Part shown: piece after piece, positions 63,001 to 64,000 of the stretch | How positions within the stretch are numbered: position 1 is the first letter of the stretch | How the letters are laid out: every line of letters begins with the position of its first letter | Origin: Pomacea canaliculata | Lineage: Eukaryota; Mollusca; Gastropoda; Architaenioglossa; Ampullariidae | Direction of reading: 5' to 3' | Length of the DNA: 64,000 nt | NCBI RefSeq assembly: GCF_003073045.1 | Contig: NC_037596.1 | Span: 10,103,950 to 10,167,949, forward strand | Position numbers and translations under genes: made by a program | Notes under the pieces: model-generated | Databases searched by the model: none | What the model saw: the letters and a program-made list of their open reading frames with translations, nothing else | What the model was told of the DNA's origin: nothing

Positions 63001-64000
63001 CTGGGGACTGGAGAAGATACATGGAGAAAACTACACTGTCAATGTGGGATGTATGTGGATACTTATTCTAAATTTTATACGTCTCTTTGAACTTCATTCC
63101 CTCTATATGTTCCAATGGATTTACATGAATTTGCGTAATGGAATCCATACTCACCTTTCAGATGGGTATCTATTCATTTCTCAACGGTTTATTCGTCCGT
63201 GGTTAGCAGCTACTTTTATATACAGGGATTACTAACAAATGAATAAGCAGTGTGAAAGAACTATAAAAATCCTAGCGGCAATTGTGGTGTTGTTAATTGT
63301 TACTCTGGGATGAGTACACTTGTATTATTTATGTTCATAGACATTCTATAACATCATATAAATAAGAAAATTTCAATAGTCCTTTCCACTGAAAAAAATA
63401 TAACATGGGGAAGGGGGCTTCATTGTTCTAATTCAGGGATGCCCAACCTACGGCCCGCGGGCCATATCCGGCCCGCGACACGGTGCCATCCGGCCCGCGA
63501 AACTTCTGCCCACAGTGCAGGAAATCGGCATGTTAGTAATAAAAAAAGACCGAAAAAAACGAAAAAAAGGGAAGAAGAAGTATGTATCCCTACGTACGTA
63601 GGGGCGTCTTTCAATCTTTTTTTCGATGGACGAACATTTCGATTCAGTTCTCCGACTTGGTGTCTCTACGATACAGCCGGACATTCAGAAGTTGGTTTCG
63701 GGAAAACAACTTCAAATATTCCACTAATTACTACATAATTAATGGTAAGTACAACTTCTTTGTAATAAAAATGGTATCTGCTCTATTTTTTCTTCTTTTT
63801 TTGTGTTTTTGCGGTGAAGCGGCCCGTGACACACATGTCGGAAATGTGTATGGCCCGCAGGCCGAAAAAGGTTAGGCATCCCTGTTCTAATTGTTCCGAA
63901 AATCCCTCGCAATATGTACAATAATAAATTGTCTCTGTCATTAAACTTTGGTTGAACCAACAAACAATAAATTTCTCTAGTGATTTTATTTTATTGTACA
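60035..64000 (+). CDS. Multi-Ig-domain receptor, cassette unit 3 (truncated by window end)
   Basis: Visible exons: 60035-60119 (signal peptide; shares the MYFCDL start and WTA core with receptor 1), 60479-60823 (Ig-like 1, 115 residues), 61448-61572 and 62221-62431 (split domain 2), 62748-63050 (domain 3). Lengths equal receptor 1 except the first (85 vs 88 bases) and the first half of domain 2 (125 vs 128 bases). Domains 4 and 5, the transmembrane segment and the tail lie beyond the window: the last bases align with the end of the matching receptor 1 intron, so domain 4 should begin within about 20 bases past the edge. The last visible intron carries a hAT MITE. Domain 3 is about 88 percent and the second half of domain 2 about 90 percent identical to receptor 1, but Ig-like 1 only about 76 percent (counted by eye). 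Confidence 0.82.
63434..63884. mobile_element. hAT-type MITE in receptor 3 intron
   Basis: Termini are CAGGGATGCCCAACCT and its near-complement AGGTTAGGCATCCCTG. It is flanked by the perfect 8-base duplication TTCTAATT (63426-63433, 63885-63892). The matching intron of receptor 1 keeps the unoccupied site CTCTAATT near 20410-20417. Some interior sequence reads in frame for short stretches, but no transposase motif is seen. Confidence 0.9.

Overview
The window is eukaryotic, most likely from a gastropod or other molluscan nuclear genome. It is AT-rich. Its genes are cut into small exons with GT..AG introns, its immunoglobulin-like cell-surface proteins resemble large molluscan families, and it is full of decayed transposable elements (RTE-type LINE, hAT, P-element-like, Tigger/pogo, tRNA-derived SINEs, a solo LTR). 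No bacterial-type operon, tRNA, rRNA or CRISPR array was seen. The species call is inference.

The real genes form one tandem cluster. I assembled six gene models by matching splice sites and intron phase between copies. They form three copies of a two-gene cassette. Each cassette has a short cysteine-rich protein (signal peptide, one extracellular domain exon, hydrophobic GPI-signal-like C-terminus) followed by a multi-Ig-domain receptor. Unit 1 (+) is the short gene at 10644-12630 and the receptor at 17508-26829. Unit 2 is inverted (-): short gene at 34258-32923 and receptor at 31032-27195. Unit 3 (+) is the short gene at 51964-58053 and the receptor from 60035, which runs off the right edge. 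Order and orientation within each cassette are the same (short gene 5', receptor 3'). The first and third receptors share their 5' flank, exon lengths and intron phases. The most membrane-distal Ig exon has diverged about twice as much as the next modules, as expected if it is a recognition surface.

Layout: 1-9.4 kb is gene-poor and holds a decayed LINE split by a 2.6 kb hAT element. 9.4-10.2 kb holds a dispersed repeat and a SINE with clear target-site duplications. 10.6-14.6 kb is the first short gene and a solo LTR. 15.2-15.6 kb is a 5'-truncated LINE. 17.2-26.9 kb is receptor 1. 27.2-31.0 kb is receptor 2 and 32.9-34.3 kb its partner, both on the minus strand. 34.3-48.4 kb is gene-poor and holds a tandem duplication of a roughly 3.1-3.6 kb unit. 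49.6-50.7 kb is a P-element-like transposase relic. 52.0-58.1 kb is the third short gene, whose first intron is swollen by a SINE and a Tigger relic. 59.3-59.7 kb is a pogo-type MITE. 60.0-64.0 kb is receptor 3, with a hAT MITE in its last visible intron.

Function is inferred: the paired anchored protein and transmembrane receptor, the tandem copies and the fast-diverging outer domain suggest an immune or self/non-self recognition cluster. No ligand or signalling pathway can be read from the sequence.
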